The position numbers and the translations under genes were made by a program. From Ceratopteris richardii (Eukaryota > Streptophyta > Polypodiopsida > Polypodiales > Pteridaceae), in NCBI GenBank assembly GCA_020310875.1, contig CM035439.1, positions 141,489,139-141,553,138 of the forward strand: DNA of 64,000 nt. Reading direction: 5' to 3'. Below, in pieces: positions 1 through 11,459 of this stretch. A model generated the notes under the pieces. The model saw only the letters and a list, made by a program, of their open reading frames with translations, was not told the origin of the DNA and searched no databases. Within the stretch, counting starts at the first letter, position 1. Each line of letters starts with the position of its first letter.

Positions 1-39
1 GTAGTCGAGGTCCTCCTTTCTTCAATTTTGATGCTTCCT

Positions 40-51
40 GCTCTGATACCA
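40..51 (-). promoter_or_regulatory. Primer binding site of copia family A
   Basis: On the minus strand this reads TGGTATCAGAGC, complementary to the 3' end of plant initiator tRNA-Met. It lies one base inside the LTR end at 53, so the LTR to its right is a 5' LTR and the element body runs leftwards out of the window. Bases 1-39 are the first internal bases. Confidence 0.85.
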
Positions 52-52
52 T

Positions 53-1085
53 TGATGGAGAGTGTTAATCTCCAAAAGAACAAGTTATCCTTGAAGTTAG
101 AGCACCTCTATATCAAGAATAACTTAAAACCTTCACCAATTTGGAGGATCAATACTCAATTTCCAAAATCTTGAACAAACTGTGAAGAAGGTGACTACAT
201 AGAAAGTCTCTTGCACATTACTCACTCATTGACTTACCAAATATGTAAAATTTTTTATAAAACTTTGCACAAGGTGTTGTCTATAGTTTGCACACCTCCT
301 CGAAGTTAAATCATTCCAAAAGACTCAGTAGATCTTGAGAAATGATCTTAATAAGTCACCTATGTCTAAAACTATAGTTATTTACACTCGACTTTGACAC
401 CTGCAACTCCTAAAGCTTGGTTCTCCCAAAGTAGAACCCCTTTAATCAAATGCTTTTAGCCATAGGTAGCTTACCTTGCAACTTAAAGAATGAGTGCTTG
501 CGTGCTCAAAACTTTACATTGTGGAAGGAGAACTAACCAAAACATTAGCATCAAATTTTGCACCTCCTGCAACTTCTCTTCTTTACATTTACACATGTAA
601 ATGTTCCTACACTCAATTCTCTCAGCCTGATCACAATTAGAAGCTAAAACTTTATACTGAGTTCAGTCAATTGTAGACTTAGACTTGTACTAAAGCATTT
701 CACAAAAGACTCAACACAGAAGGAGAACTCTCAAAAATATCAGGTGCAACTTTTCTTCATTTCTGGAAAAACTTTACATCTGAGTGATGAGAGAGATCTT
801 ACTCACTTCTAAAGTGTCTAATGGCTCATACAACTTCTAATTTCTCTATTCACATGCTCTCTCATATTTTCCCCGACATTTTTCCTTGTATATATAGGCA
901 AATATGTACAAGCTCATAAATATACAAAAGTATAAGTGAGCTAACTCTAAGTTAATGTACATATGTATACATATCTTCATTCTCTGAACATATACTTTCT
1001 TCATGCTTCATGACTTGATCTTTTCTTCAATCCTTGACTTCAAAACTTTATCAAAACTTCAATTGTTGATTGCCTTGCACCAACA
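53..1085 (-). repeat. 5' LTR of copia family A (1033 bp)
   Basis: On the minus strand the LTR runs from TGTTGGTGCAAGG (ending at 1085) to CTCCATCA (at 53), directly followed by the tRNA-Met primer binding site. A TATA box, CTATATATACA, lies at 888-898 on the minus strand. The 3' 737 bp of the same LTR occur in direct orientation at 44575-45311, which confirms it as a repeat. The rest of the element is outside the window, so its target duplication cannot be checked. The right flank is a decayed gypsy fragment, the likely insertion site. Confidence 0.85.
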
Positions 1086-1089
1086 AACA

Positions 1090-1262
1090 GTGATGCCTTT
1101 TTGTTTAAGAAATGCTCTAGCTACTTCTATGGTGCTCATGAATTATATTTTTCCTCCTTTAATTGGTTAGTTTGTCATAGATTTTGTGGATGATACATTG
1201 CTTTACAATAAAATCTTGAAAGAACATGAATGTCATTTACATGAAGTTTTTAAAAGGTTGGA
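1090..1262 (+). pseudogene. Ty3/gypsy reverse transcriptase fragment
   Basis: Conceptual translation of this stretch, with one stop, gives the order expected of the gypsy RT palm: a stretch like VMPF-L-NA-AT--LMN-IF, then FVIDFVDDTLLYNKILKEHE, then HLHEVFKRL. The FVDD motif corresponds to the catalytic YVDD/YLDD box. The frame is lost after about 1290. It starts exactly where the family A LTR ends, so A probably inserted into it and its upstream half lies left of the window. The fragment is about 57 codons of a reverse transcriptase normally near 250 codons long and cannot be functional. Confidence 0.7.
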
Positions 1263-1593
1263 TTAGAATACCTTGTATGTTGTCAGGGCATAAAATAAGA
1301 CCACTAGATGGATCGGGTCTGAATTTTCTACTGGTCTCTCTGTGGCTACACGCAGGGTATTTGGTGCACTGCTTTAGGAAGTGGGAAGCGAGCTCAAATC
1401 TAATTGAGGTGATTGAGTATGAGAATGTGCTAATGTATGAATGATCTAAGACATGCAAGTGCAAAGAAATTAAGTAACTTAACTAAGTGTAGGAAGAGTT
1501 CATTTTTGTTTTCAATGGGAGAAGCCTAGCTTTGTTCCATAGGAAGCAAATATATGGAAATAAGAAAATTGGTAGTTTCCTAGTCTACAGAAA
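1263..1593. other. Unassigned AT-rich flank
   Basis: No coding or element signature beyond the gypsy scrap. A segment at 1531-1560 (TTTGTTCCATAGGAAGC and following bases) recurs with few changes at 6393-6425, on the other side of copia C1. The flank therefore held a short duplication before C1 inserted. Confidence 0.5.
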
Positions 1594-1598
1594 TGTTA

Positions 1599-1831
1599 TG
1601 TTGGAGTTAGATGTCTATGGAAGCATGCGAACAACACAAGGAAGAAGAAGAAGAAGCTTGGAGCACAACACACAATACTGAATGTATTAGTAGAGAATGT
1701 ATAAATATTAGTAGCCCATTAGGGCAATAGGCATATATACAAGCCGGGGGAAAAAAACCTCCTAAAGAGGGAAAAAAGTACCCTGGCAATCCTAGAGTGT
1801 TCACACACATCACTACCTAAATATATCAACA
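1599..1831 (-). repeat. 3' LTR of C1 (233 bp)
   Basis: Ends TGTTG and CAACA on the minus strand, near-identical to 6142-6371 and to the C2 LTR at 27440-27669. It carries a short in-phase GAA/AAG-type purine run near 1640. This is a very short LTR for a copia element. Confidence 0.92.
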
Positions 1832-1844
1832 AATCCGCCTTGGG
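1832..1844 (-). promoter_or_regulatory. Polypurine tract of C1
   Basis: On the minus strand CCCAAGGCGGATT abuts the 3' LTR, the expected place for the plus-strand primer. Purine content is only moderate, so the exact limits are uncertain. Confidence 0.5.
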
Positions 1845-1905
1845 AGTGATGCAGTGAACAAGTAGCTGGCACTCATGTATAAGGAAGTGCCAAGCTATGT
1901 GGAAA

Positions 1906-4738
1906 TCACTCCACAGAAGGAAGTAAGCCCAAAGCTTTGCGGAAAGCTTCAAACTTCTCCCTAGCCAGAGCCTTCGTGAAAAGGTCTGCAATGTTCTCTT
2001 GTGTGCGCACATATGCCAAGCTGATCTCCCCAGTAGAGAACCTCTCCTTAACATAATGATAATGCACCTCAATGTGCTTAGTGCGAGCATGGAACACAAG
2101 GCCCAATGCACTCTGACTGTCAGTGAAGATGGTGGTGGCAAAAGACTGACCAACACCCAAATCATCCATAAGGCATCTGAGCCACACACACTCAACAGGC
2201 GTTGTGAAAGCTACCCTATACTCAGACTCACATCTAGAAGTGGCCACAATAGGTTGCTTCTTGCTCAACCAAGATATACATGACCTACCAAGCATGAAGC
2301 AAAAGCCACTAGTGGACACACGAGTGTCATAGCCACCAGCCCAATCAGATTTAGAAAAAGCATGCAAATCTGGTGGTAGTGATCCCCCCTTGGGATAAAA
2401 CAACCCAAGTAGTTGAGTACCACTCAAGTAGCGAAAGATGCGCTTAACCACCTGCCAATGCTTGACTCCTGGGCAATGCATAAACCTGCTCATCTATGAG
2501 CCTGCAAACTGAATATCTTGTCGAGTAATGCATAAGTAAATGAAGCATCCAACTGCCTGCTGATAGAGAACAACATCAAATGCATCTTCAGCATCATGAA
2601 GGCTCAATTGTAAACCTATTTCCATAGGAGTGGCAATAGGTCTACAGTCTTCAAGGCCAAAATGCTGCAATAATGTGTCAATATATTTCGTTTGACACAA
2701 AGCTATTCCACCATCAACGTGCATAAATTGAATGCTTAAATAATGATGCAAATGCCCCAAATCAGACATCTCAAATGAGGCATGCAAATCAGCCTTAAAA
2801 TCAGCAATATGCTTCTCAATAGGACTAGTGAGCAGCATGTCATCAACATAGACAACAATGATCAAAAGCACATCATTAGCACGCTTAACCTATAAGGTGC
2901 TTTTAGTTGGACTGTTCTCAAAACCATGTGCAATCAGATAGGCATGTATCTTCTCATATCAAGCATGTGGTGCTTGCTTTAAACCATATAATGCCTTCTT
3001 TAACTTGCACACCTGGTTTTCATGCCCTTTCTACACGAAGCCATGGGGCTAAAAAACACACACTTCTTCATGCAAGTCACCATTCAAAAATGTTGTTTTA
3101 ATGTCCGGCTGATGTACATTCCAACCATGATGGGCTGCAAGTGTACAGATGCTCCGAATAGTAGTCATACAACATGTAAGTGCAAAGGTCTCATCAAAAT
3201 CAATGCCTCTTTCCTCCGTATAACCCTTTGCAACAAGCCTAGCCTTATACCTGTCAAGTGTTCCATCAGGCTTACGCTTCAGCTTGTACACCCACTTAGT
3301 GCCAATGGCCTTCTTGCCAGGAAGCAAGTCACACAAAGACCAAGTACCATTCTGCATAATAGCATCATATTCAGATTGCATAGTAGCCATCCAATTTTTG
3401 AATTTTGTGCTTCATCAAACGAAACAGGCTCATTCTCATCACAGAGACTAGATGCAGCCATAGCATAGCAATGTGATGCAAAGAGGCTCTACGAGAGCCT
3501 AAACGAGTACGATATGATAGAGGTGCATCTAATTTGTTATCACACAAAGTCTGCACCATCCATTTTGGCATAGTTTTTGCCTACTAAATATCAGCTCTCT
3601 CATCAACAAGTGCATCATGTAAATTTGCATCAGAAATGGAATGATCTGCATCATCACTTGAAATCTACAAAGGCTGAGAAGTTGCCTCATTAGGACCAGC
3701 ACTAGACTGTCCACCTGTAAAAAGAGGCAGCAAAGTATCATACATGTCTTTGGAGCTAACAGATGTCTCCTTAGTACATGAAAGCAATGGTTGAATAACA
3801 TCTTCCACAAAAATAACATCACGGCTAACCAGAATGTGTTTAGTCTATCGATGATACAGATGATAGCCTTTACTTTCAAAACTGTACCCAACAAAAATAC
3901 ATTTTATTGCTTTATCATCCAATTTTCTGCAATGTTGTTCAGTCACTAATGCATATGCCAAACAACCAAAAACACATAGATGAGCAACAGATGGCTTGCG
4001 ATCATGCCAACCCTCATATGGAGTGATAGACTACAGTGCTTTAGTGGGACACCTGTTAAGTACATATGTTGCACACATGATAGCCTCAAGCCAGAAACTA
4101 TGTGGTAAAGCCTAACTCTTGACCATACACCTCGCCATCTCCATGAGTGACCTGTTCTTTCATTCAGCAACTCCATTCTGTTGAGGTGTATATGGAACTG
4201 TACACTGGTGTTTTATCCCACGTTCATCCACAAACGCATTAACATAAGAAGACATATAGTCCCCCTCTCGATCAAAATGGAGGGTGCCCATTTTACATGC
4301 TGATAGATTTTCATCCGAAACCAAAAACTATTTGAAGCACATGAACTTTTCGGACTTTGCCTTCAATGGATATACCCATGCATGCCTGGAAAAATCATCA
4401 ATGAAATTCATGAGGTAAAGATAATTTCCAAAAGAAGGTGGCTGCATAGGACCACAGACATCACTATGTACAAGCTACAATTTCTGAGTAGCCCGAACTA
4501 AACCATCTTTTGGAAATGAGGAACACTGCATTTTGCCCAAAATATAGCCTTCACAAACATGTTTTCCAGGTGCCTCAAGTTTGGGCAAAGAGGACATCAT
4601 TTCAGATTTTTGCAGGCATAGCAAAGTAGCGAAATTCAGATGACCAAAGTGTGCATGCCAAAGCTTTGCATCTGACATAGCTTGAGAATCATGTACTGCA
4701 CATGTCGAATCATTTTGCAAACAGTAGTAAACGCCCAT
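1906..4738 (-). pseudogene. Copia pol remnant of C1 (integrase, RT, RNase H)
   Basis: Read right to left. 4738-4475 holds the GAG-pre-integrase zinc region (LWHAHFGHLN, then a cysteine knuckle in which CEGCILGK has become CEGYILGK). 4470-3950 is the integrase core in broken frames. 3390-3049 is the RT start ([24 protein letters not shown], here in two overlapping parts). 2871-2494 contains the catalytic VVYVDDMLLT box. 2493-1906 is RNase H with SKSDWAGGYDTRVSTSG, SRCESEYR and the C-terminal HIEVHYHYVKERFS and ADLFTKAL motifs. Several stops and frameshifts separate these segments, so no polyprotein can be made. The order integrase before RT identifies the element as copia rather than gypsy. 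Confidence 0.9.
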
Positions 4739-4818
4739 TCTTCTTCCTGCACAAGATTAGCAGACTATTCCAGCCTCTTTCTTGTTTGCCTCTTTAGCAG
4801 CCAGTTTTGGAGAGTTCT

Positions 4819-6063
4819 TTATGATATGTTAGTAGAGGCTTCTGCAACAACTATTCCAGCCTCTTTCTTGTTTGCCTCTTTAGCAGCCAGTTTTGGAGAG
4901 TTCTTTATGATATGATCATTTCCTTTACAGTACTTGCAAAACAATTTCTGCTTTTCTGATTTCTTATCATCTTTGTCTTCCCTCTTCGATTGTGCAGAAT
5001 TAGTAGATTTTTGATTACTACTTGAAGAGCTCCATTTTCCTTTGCCCTTCTGAATAGCCACGAATGCTTGATCTGCAACTCGCATAATGGACTTGTTCTG
5101 CTTGGACTGATCTTCCTGCAACAGAACAAAGACTAACTCCTCAAATGACAAGGCATTTGGATTGTCTTTCATCATCAACCGAAGAGTAGAAGCAAAACTT
5201 TGATATGAATCAGGAAGACCATTCAGAACGGTCTGCACAAGTGAGCTATCTGGTATAACCTCATGAGTAGAAATCAACTATTCCTTCAAGTCTTTAATCT
5301 TTGTTAGAAAATTGTTCATAGAATCACCTTCATTCATGTGCTCACTCTCCAATTGTTTTCGGAGGTAAGCAACACGAGCCTCATTCCTAGCTTGGTACAA
5401 TGTGGTAAATGTATCCTAAGCATCCTTAGCTATTATGCGAGAGCATATGTGAGGAATAATGGCACGTTTGACAGACAAAGCTATCAATGCATGTGCATGG
5501 GCATCTCTGCCATCCCAACGAATTTGCTTTGCAGTAGGTGCAGCAAAAGCCGCAGCACAAACATGAATATGCAGAATATCATCATCTTCGACACCTTCTA
5601 CATTAGCGTCAGTACCTGCAGTTGTAACAATTGCAGGTGTGATAGGATGTTTTTCAACACCCTCCACAATGTTCAACAGTCCTTTTGCAACCAATACATG
5701 TTGCATCATATAAGCCCACAACGGGTAGTTGGTACCATCCAACTTATCCTCAACAGCCAAGATACAAAATACCACTGCTTTCAACCATGGCCGGTGACTA
5801 AAATACCTTGATGCAAAAAATTGACTGTATCTCAAAAAGTTGAATGGGACTGCCCAGACGGGTTGTGCTAAACCTATAGGAGACTTTGAGATGCTTATAT
5901 TGGCGAACTGAAACAGGTATAGACCTTTGGCACAAAAAGATGAAATAGCCTGCACAAGCGCTATGATAGTGCATTCAAAGGCCGAAACGAGCTCAGATCG
6001 TGATTTCGGCACCACAAAGTGAAGATGTTTTGATCTCGGAAACACGCTGAGTATGCTCACCAA
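4819..6063 (-). pseudogene. Copia gag remnant of C1
   Basis: 6063-5416 is open for 215 codons and contains the gag start motif DKLDGTNYPLWAYMMQHVLV, then a gap and a KAIIPH-like helix region. 5277-4819 carries the C-terminal half: LVQTVLNGLPDSYQSFASTL, a basic stretch, and a zinc knuckle CKYCKGNDHIIKNS. The last cysteine of the CX2CX4HX4C knuckle is a serine here; in copy C2 the final cysteine is kept but the second is lost. A direct repeat of about 69 bp (around 4779-4848 and 4849-4918) has duplicated the segment just after the knuckle. Gag would form the virus-like particle; this copy is dead. Confidence 0.85.
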
Positions 6064-6128
6064 AATTCGCGATTCTGAGACTGCAACCGGAGAGGTGTCG
6101 ACGATGCCCTAGATGAGGCGGTGACCTA

Positions 6129-6139
6129 CTCTGATACCA
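6129..6139 (-). promoter_or_regulatory. Primer binding site of C1
   Basis: Minus strand TGGTATCAGAG, two bases inside the 5' LTR, matches the initiator tRNA-Met 3' end for 11 bases. Confidence 0.88.
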
Positions 6140-6141
6140 AT

Positions 6142-6371
6142 TGTTGGAGTTAGATGTCTGCGGAAGCACGTGAACAACACAAGGAAGAAGAAGAAGCTTG
6201 GAGCACAACACACAATACTGAATGTATTATTAGATAATGTAAAAAGATTAGTAGCCCATCAGGGCAATCGGTGTATATACAAGCCAGGGGAAAAAAACCT
6301 CCTAAAGAGGGAAAAAAGTGCCCCGACGATCCTAGAGTGTTCACACACATCACTACCTAAATATCTCAACA
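6142..6371 (-). repeat. 5' LTR of C1 (230 bp)
   Basis: Begins TGTTGAGATATTTAGG on the minus strand and ends CTCCAACA. Flanked on its outer side by TSD copy TGTTA at 6372-6376. Confidence 0.92.
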
Positions 6372-6376
6372 TGTTA

Positions 6377-6712
6377 TGGTATTGGCACGTATTTTGTTCT
6401 ATAGGAAGCAAATAAATGGAAAAAAAAATGTAAATAGTGTCTTTGTCTATAGGAGTATTTCGAGATTGATGCAATACATCGAACGAAACTTCTATAGAAG
6501 ATGAATTCACTATAGTGGAAGAATCTACATCCATTAATGAAGGATCACTAAAATGAATCTAAAAGAACACTAGTGACGTTGAAAGTAAATTTCTATACAA
6601 AATATGCTCAAAAGTTAGATATCAAAGTAGTTTCTACCTCAATTAACTGAATTCATCCAAATAGGAAAGATGGATGAATAAGAACTTTAACGTCTTATAC
6701 AGCCCCAGCGTC
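6377..6712. other. Unassigned flank between C1 and LINE copy 1
   Basis: AT-rich DNA with no recognisable coding content. 6393-6425 resembles 1531-1563. Ends in the LINE target duplication at 6713-6722. Confidence 0.5.
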
Positions 6713-6722
6713 AACAAACACT

Positions 6723-9700
6723 CTGGCGCCTCGAGGAGGAAGTGAACAAAGGAAAACACCAAGCCCAGAAAGGTCTCCAAAAAATCAGAGCAGCGTTGAG
6801 ATACGAGGAAGAAATACAAAGGAAAAACTTGCAAATCTTCTTCAAGGAGTGGTGGGCTGGCAAAGCCGACAAACCCACCAAAGAGATGTGCAGTATCCTT
6901 AAAAGGAAACACAACAGAGAATCGATCCCCCTATTGCTAGATCCACATGGCAATGTATGCAATTCGGAAGAAGATAATCTTGGCATCATCGAAGGGCACT
7001 TCACGAGACTCCTGGGAACCTCGAACCCCCTCTCCCACAATAGAAGGGACTGTATGGTTGCCATTTCTAGGATTTCCCCCTGGAGAATACCACCCAACCT
7101 CCACTCCCTGCTTCATGCCCCTTTCTCTGAATCAGAAATCATTGAGGTCATTGATGCCCTTCCTCTCGGTAAAAGCCCGGGACCCGACGGACTCACTAAC
7201 GAGTTCTTTAAATCCTTCAAGCTGGTGGTTGCCACCCCTCTTCGGATGGTTTGGCAAGAAGCGCTAAAGTTTGGTGCTCTTCCCTCTTGTCTTAATAATG
7301 GAATTATCAAGCTGATACACAAGAAGGGGGAAAAGAACAGAATCGAGAACTGGCGGCCTATTACGATGCTCCAAACAGGATACAAGATCATCGCCAAAGT
7401 CATCGCCAACAGACTCTCGTGCCACCTGAGATCTTGGCTTAGTGAGGACCAAAAAGGTTTCATCAAAGGCAGGTCTATCCTGGAAACCATTATGGATATT
7501 TGGGAAGGTATTCAATTTGCAAATGAGTCTAATCAAGATGTGGTTTTCCTCAAGATCGACTTTGACAAAGCCTACGACAGGCTAGAATGGGACTATATCC
7601 TGCAGTCGCTTCAAGATCTCGGATGTAGTCAGAAATTCACCAAGATGATCGCGACCCTTCTCGGAAACGCAACGACCCAAATTAACGTTAACGACAAACT
7701 TTCGAAGGTGATCCATCTTAAAAGATCTATTAGACAAGGGTGCCCTTTGGCCCCCCTTCTTTTTGCCATCGCCACTGAGGGGCTGAGCAGACTTGTGGCA
7801 CATCATGTGGAGGCTGGCAATATCAAAGGCCTCCGGCTGCCTCACGACCACAGTCAAATCACCATGAGACTTTTTGCCGATGATATGAACGCGTTCGTTC
7901 ACAATGATAATACCAGCCTGGAGACTTTCTGGAGGTGTCTTGCTACCTTTTGTGATGCCTCTGGATCCAAAATCAACCACTCTAAGACCGCCTTTAGGGC
8001 TATTGTGGGACATCATCCTGGCCTTCTCATCGATCATGGCTGTCAAATCATTCCGCAGGGCCAAATCTTTCGACTTCTTGGAATCCCCTTGGGGTTTGGC
8101 GTCTCTATGGAGCAGCGATGGAACTGGGTGCTGGCCAAACTAGAAAACAAGCTTAACTATTGGAAAGGTATGCAAATCAATCTCGCTGGACGTGCGATGG
8201 TTATCAACACGTTCCTCCTCTCTTCTACCATCTATTTCCTTTCTTGTTGGAGACCGAATGAGCAAGGCCTGTCCAAACTGAATAGTATTTGTAGAAACTT
8301 TCTTTGGACGGGCGATCATAACAGAAGGGGGGTGCCTAAAATAAAATGGGCCATCTGCACTAGCCCTAGAGATAGCGGGGGGCTTGGTATCCTGGACATT
8401 GGGTGTATGGCTAACAAACTGGCAGCCAAATGGATGATTAAGGCTTGGTGCAATAGGGAGGCCTCGTGGGCCAAGCTGATCTTCAGAAACAAGAATGAGT
8501 TGGCCCTCAAGGGGTTCCCGAACTGGAAGAATCTTGACGTCATGACCCTGCTATTCTCCCCGATCCCCGTCTTCCCGAAAGGCTCCAATCTTGTGTGCTC
8601 CCTTTGGAAGGGCTGGAATAAAGTCAAAAGCTTCACAAGAATTAGTGAGGACTGGAAGTGGGCGGCCGGAATCAGACAAAACGACTCTATCTGGTTTCCG
8701 ATACATGGCATCCGGAGTGTGGAGATGTGGAACATTCAAAATGCCAAGAAGTTATGGAACAAAGGATTCAAAAAATGGAAACACCTCTAGAAACATGATA
8801 CCAACAGCTGGATCAACTTCGAGGATATTGACCCTCGCATAAACATCTCCTACGAAGAATGGAACACTTTGCAGAGCAGATGTCTCGCTTGGGATCGTCA
8901 CAAGACTCGCCTTCTCATGGGACACGACACACCGAACTCGCTTGGTCTCAAATGGCACAATGGAAATAAACTACTCAAAATCCCGAACATCAAAGAAACG
9001 GTTGACCTCCAGATCAGCCTCAACAAGAAGTGGTGCCTGTCTTGGACGCGGCTTCGGTGGGACATGAAGTTCATGGGCATCTGGCACCCCCTTATAGAGA
9101 TTAAGAAGTCTGTCCTCTTATGGCAAATTCTTCATCGAGGAATTTGGACCAACCATAAGGCTAGCAAACTTTGTGGGATCCCTCCTTGGTGCAAACGCTG
9201 CCACCGTGCTATCAAAGATGTCCCACACATCTTCCTCACTTGCCCCAACTCCTACAAAATCTGGCAGACGGTTGGAATGAAAATCAGACTTCAAAAACAG
9301 CTTAGTTGGAAACAAGTCCTTTTGGGAGAAGCGATCCGCTGCTCTGCGACACTCTGGAACGCCATCAGAGGGGAAGTCCTGTGGAAAATTTGGCGGGAGA
9401 GGTGTGCTCTCAACTTCGGCGATCCCCCCAGGGAGTGGTCGATTGAGAAATCACTATTCCTCCTCGGCAAAAGGATTGTTAACAGTAAGAAGTCCCCCCC
9501 CTTCAGGCACCATCAAGTCCTCCTTTTGATCAACAACAAGCTCAAACCCAAGTGGGCCCCGCATGAGGGCGATGAGAGGGTGATTAACCTTCTGTGTAAT
9601 GCAACCTAGGATTCAATCAAGCTTCCCTTGCTTTGTGGGATTTGGGGGGTCCCGTGGGCACTAGTCCCCTTCTATTGTACCTTTGTTTCTTAATTTAATT

Positions 9701-9750
9701 CAAGTCCGGGAGAGTAGGCTATTGCCGAACTTCCTTTATATAAAAAAAAA
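6723..9750 (+). mobile_element. LINE copy 1, 5'-truncated L1-type retrotransposon
   Basis: A non-LTR element of 3028 bp ending in a short oligo-A (9742-9750). The 10-bp target duplication AACAAACACT is at 6713-6722 and 9749-9758. The first base matches a point inside ORF2, between the endonuclease and RT domains of the longer copy at 57772-63147, so reverse transcription stopped early and the copy lacks ORF1 and endonuclease. The 3' UTR (9610-9741) ends in the same sequence (GTAGGCTATTGCCGAACTTCC) found inverted at the 3' ends of the other two copies. Confidence 0.93.
6742..9609 (+). pseudogene. LINE ORF2 C-terminal part (RT and zinc tail), one stop
   Basis: Open from 6742 to 9609 except for one in-frame TAG at 8788-8790, where the other copies have TGG (Trp). 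RT motifs in order: SPGPDGLTNEF, NWRPITMLQTGYKIIAKV, FLKIDFDKAYDRLEWDYI, RQGCPLAPLLFAIATEGLSR and the catalytic LFADDMNAFV box (FADD, usual for plant LINEs). After the thumb comes the zf-RVT tail with CKRCHRAIKDVPHIFLTC near 9190-9245. The enzyme would nick-prime and copy LINE RNA into the genome. With the endonuclease missing and the TAG present it is inactive, but the low damage implies a recent insertion. Confidence 0.93.
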
Positions 9751-9758
9751 CAAACACT

Positions 9759-11024
9759 TGATCTCACTCCATCTTTTTATAACCTTCATGGTTGATTTGT
9801 AATCCTCGTAAAGCCTCTGAATAATTTATAATATCTCATAAATGCTCATACAATCTTGTAAATGCTTGTAATGTTTTGCAAAAGAACATTAGAAAAAAAA
9901 TATAAGTACACTTATAAATAATAAAAAACACACATTTATCTATTACTTCCATTTTCTCTCTTATCTCATTGTCCTTTCTCTGCTCTTGTGCATGCGTCTC
10001 TCCCATAGCAGTTTGTATCTCTCTCTCTACCATACCTGTAAAAGAACATTAGGGAAAAACTCTCTCCCGATCACACATATATACACAAGCTCACACATGC
10101 TTACACACACAAACGACTTCACCTCACTCACACAAATACATATGTGCACATGCAAACAAACACACACAGATACAAATAACATGCAAACACATAGGGCTTA
10201 CTTAACACTCACACTTCACATACACACACTCCATGCACATGAGACACGACTCACATGCATAGCACACAAAAACACTTAGATAAACAATCACACTAACTCA
10301 CTTGTACATGACTTACAACTAGTAACTCACACATATTTATTCGGTGCACACACACAACTCTCTTCACGCACACGCATTCATATATTCACACATCACTTAA
10401 CAATTACAAACACAACACACTCAATTAACACATACGTAATTGTTTTTAATTGTCATTTACATATTTTATTTATAATCATACAGATGAACACAAAAATAGA
10501 TACATACACGTAATTAAAAATTCTCATTACATATATAGTTATATTTAATGCACACATACATTACCACACACATATATAGACACACATAAACACATTCACA
10601 TGAAACGCATACACATACACATAAATATATACTCACACTTACATTATAATCATACAACACCCCTTATATTCACACACATTTACAACACACTTTCACATAA
10701 ATAGATGCACATTCACACATAGTTAGGGTAATACACACATATATATTTATATACTCACACATATGCATATAGTATATATTTATATTCACATATATGGTTC
10801 ACATGTATAAACATACATAGTGCACAAATATGTCTTTAGTAATGGTTATGTATGGAGGGTTCAAATGGACATAGTCATTAGGGGTTCCTCATAGACATAA
10901 AATGTTTGCATTTCATGAAGATTTCACATGGTTACGAAGGGTTCTCATGAAAAGAATACATGATCATGGAGGGTTTATATGATCATGAACATGGCCTTCT
11001 TCTTCACGTACACATTTCAAACAT
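9759..11024. repeat. CA-rich low-complexity DNA
   Basis: From about 10060 to 10800 the plus strand is made of irregular ACAC, CACAT, ACATAC and TATATA runs with almost no G: a degenerate CA/TA microsatellite. Flanks are AT-rich and unassigned. Open frames here merely reflect the absence of stops in CA repeats. Confidence 0.75.
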
Positions 11025-11029
11025 CCATG

Positions 11030-11445
11030 CGTTGACGACATGATTTTTCATACTTCCTCTACATTTGTATCTGCATGAGTGCATCTCCATTTTGTATCCA
11101 AGAGGCACTCCATTTCTAGTCTATTTCCATTTTATATTGTATTTCCTTTGTATTTGGGTACCTTGCCATGTGCTTCTACCAGTTGTATTCATTCTCCTTT
11201 CAGGAGAATTATCCCACATATGATGTACTTTTGAGAGCCCCTCCCAAATCTATATAAGGAGGGCCTCTCCCCTCATTTGTACTTGGTCAGAAGCTTGACG
11301 AGCCTACTCCATGCTCTTGGCAAGCTCATTTCTAATCCACATGAGTTTACCCATTTCATGGTCTACTCATTTTGTGTCTCACACATTCTTTGTTTTGTGA
11401 GAGTACTTTACTTTTCATTTTGCTTCCCCGTGTGTACTCTCTACA
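11030..11445 (+). repeat. 5' LTR of F (416 bp)
   Basis: Matches 17259-17672 apart from scattered substitutions. A TATA box CTATATAAGG at 11250-11259 would give a transcript start near 11285. Confidence 0.93.
11250..11259 (+). promoter_or_regulatory. TATA box in F 5' LTR
   Basis: CTATATAAGG fits the plant consensus and is conserved in the 3' LTR at 17479-17488. It is the probable Pol II core promoter of the element. Confidence 0.75.
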
Positions 11446-11459
11446 TGGTATCAGAGCGC
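11446..11459 (+). promoter_or_regulatory. Primer binding site of F
   Basis: TGGTATCAGAGCGC follows the LTR with no spacer and is complementary to the initiator tRNA-Met 3' end. Confidence 0.9.

Larger units (their letters stand above)
1599..6371 (-). mobile_element. Copia LTR retrotransposon C1, complete but decayed
   Basis: A 4773-bp minus-strand Ty1/copia element. LTRs at 1599-1831 and 6142-6371 both run TGTTG to CAACA. The 5-bp target duplication TGTTA is at 1594-1598 and 6372-6376. The initiator tRNA-Met primer site is next to the right LTR and a short purine-rich tract next to the left one, so transcription ran right to left. Internal order is gag, protease, integrase, RT, RNase H, as in copia. 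Coding frames are broken many times. A second copy, C2, is at 27440-29275 in the opposite orientation. Confidence 0.93.

Noticed and set aside
1226-2195. Small frames around C1 left end and antisense frames within pol
   Set aside because: Shadows of the gypsy scrap, LTR and RNase H in other frames.
9986-10279. 97-codon frame in CA-rich DNA
   Set aside because: Low-complexity Thr/His-rich translation of CA repeats.
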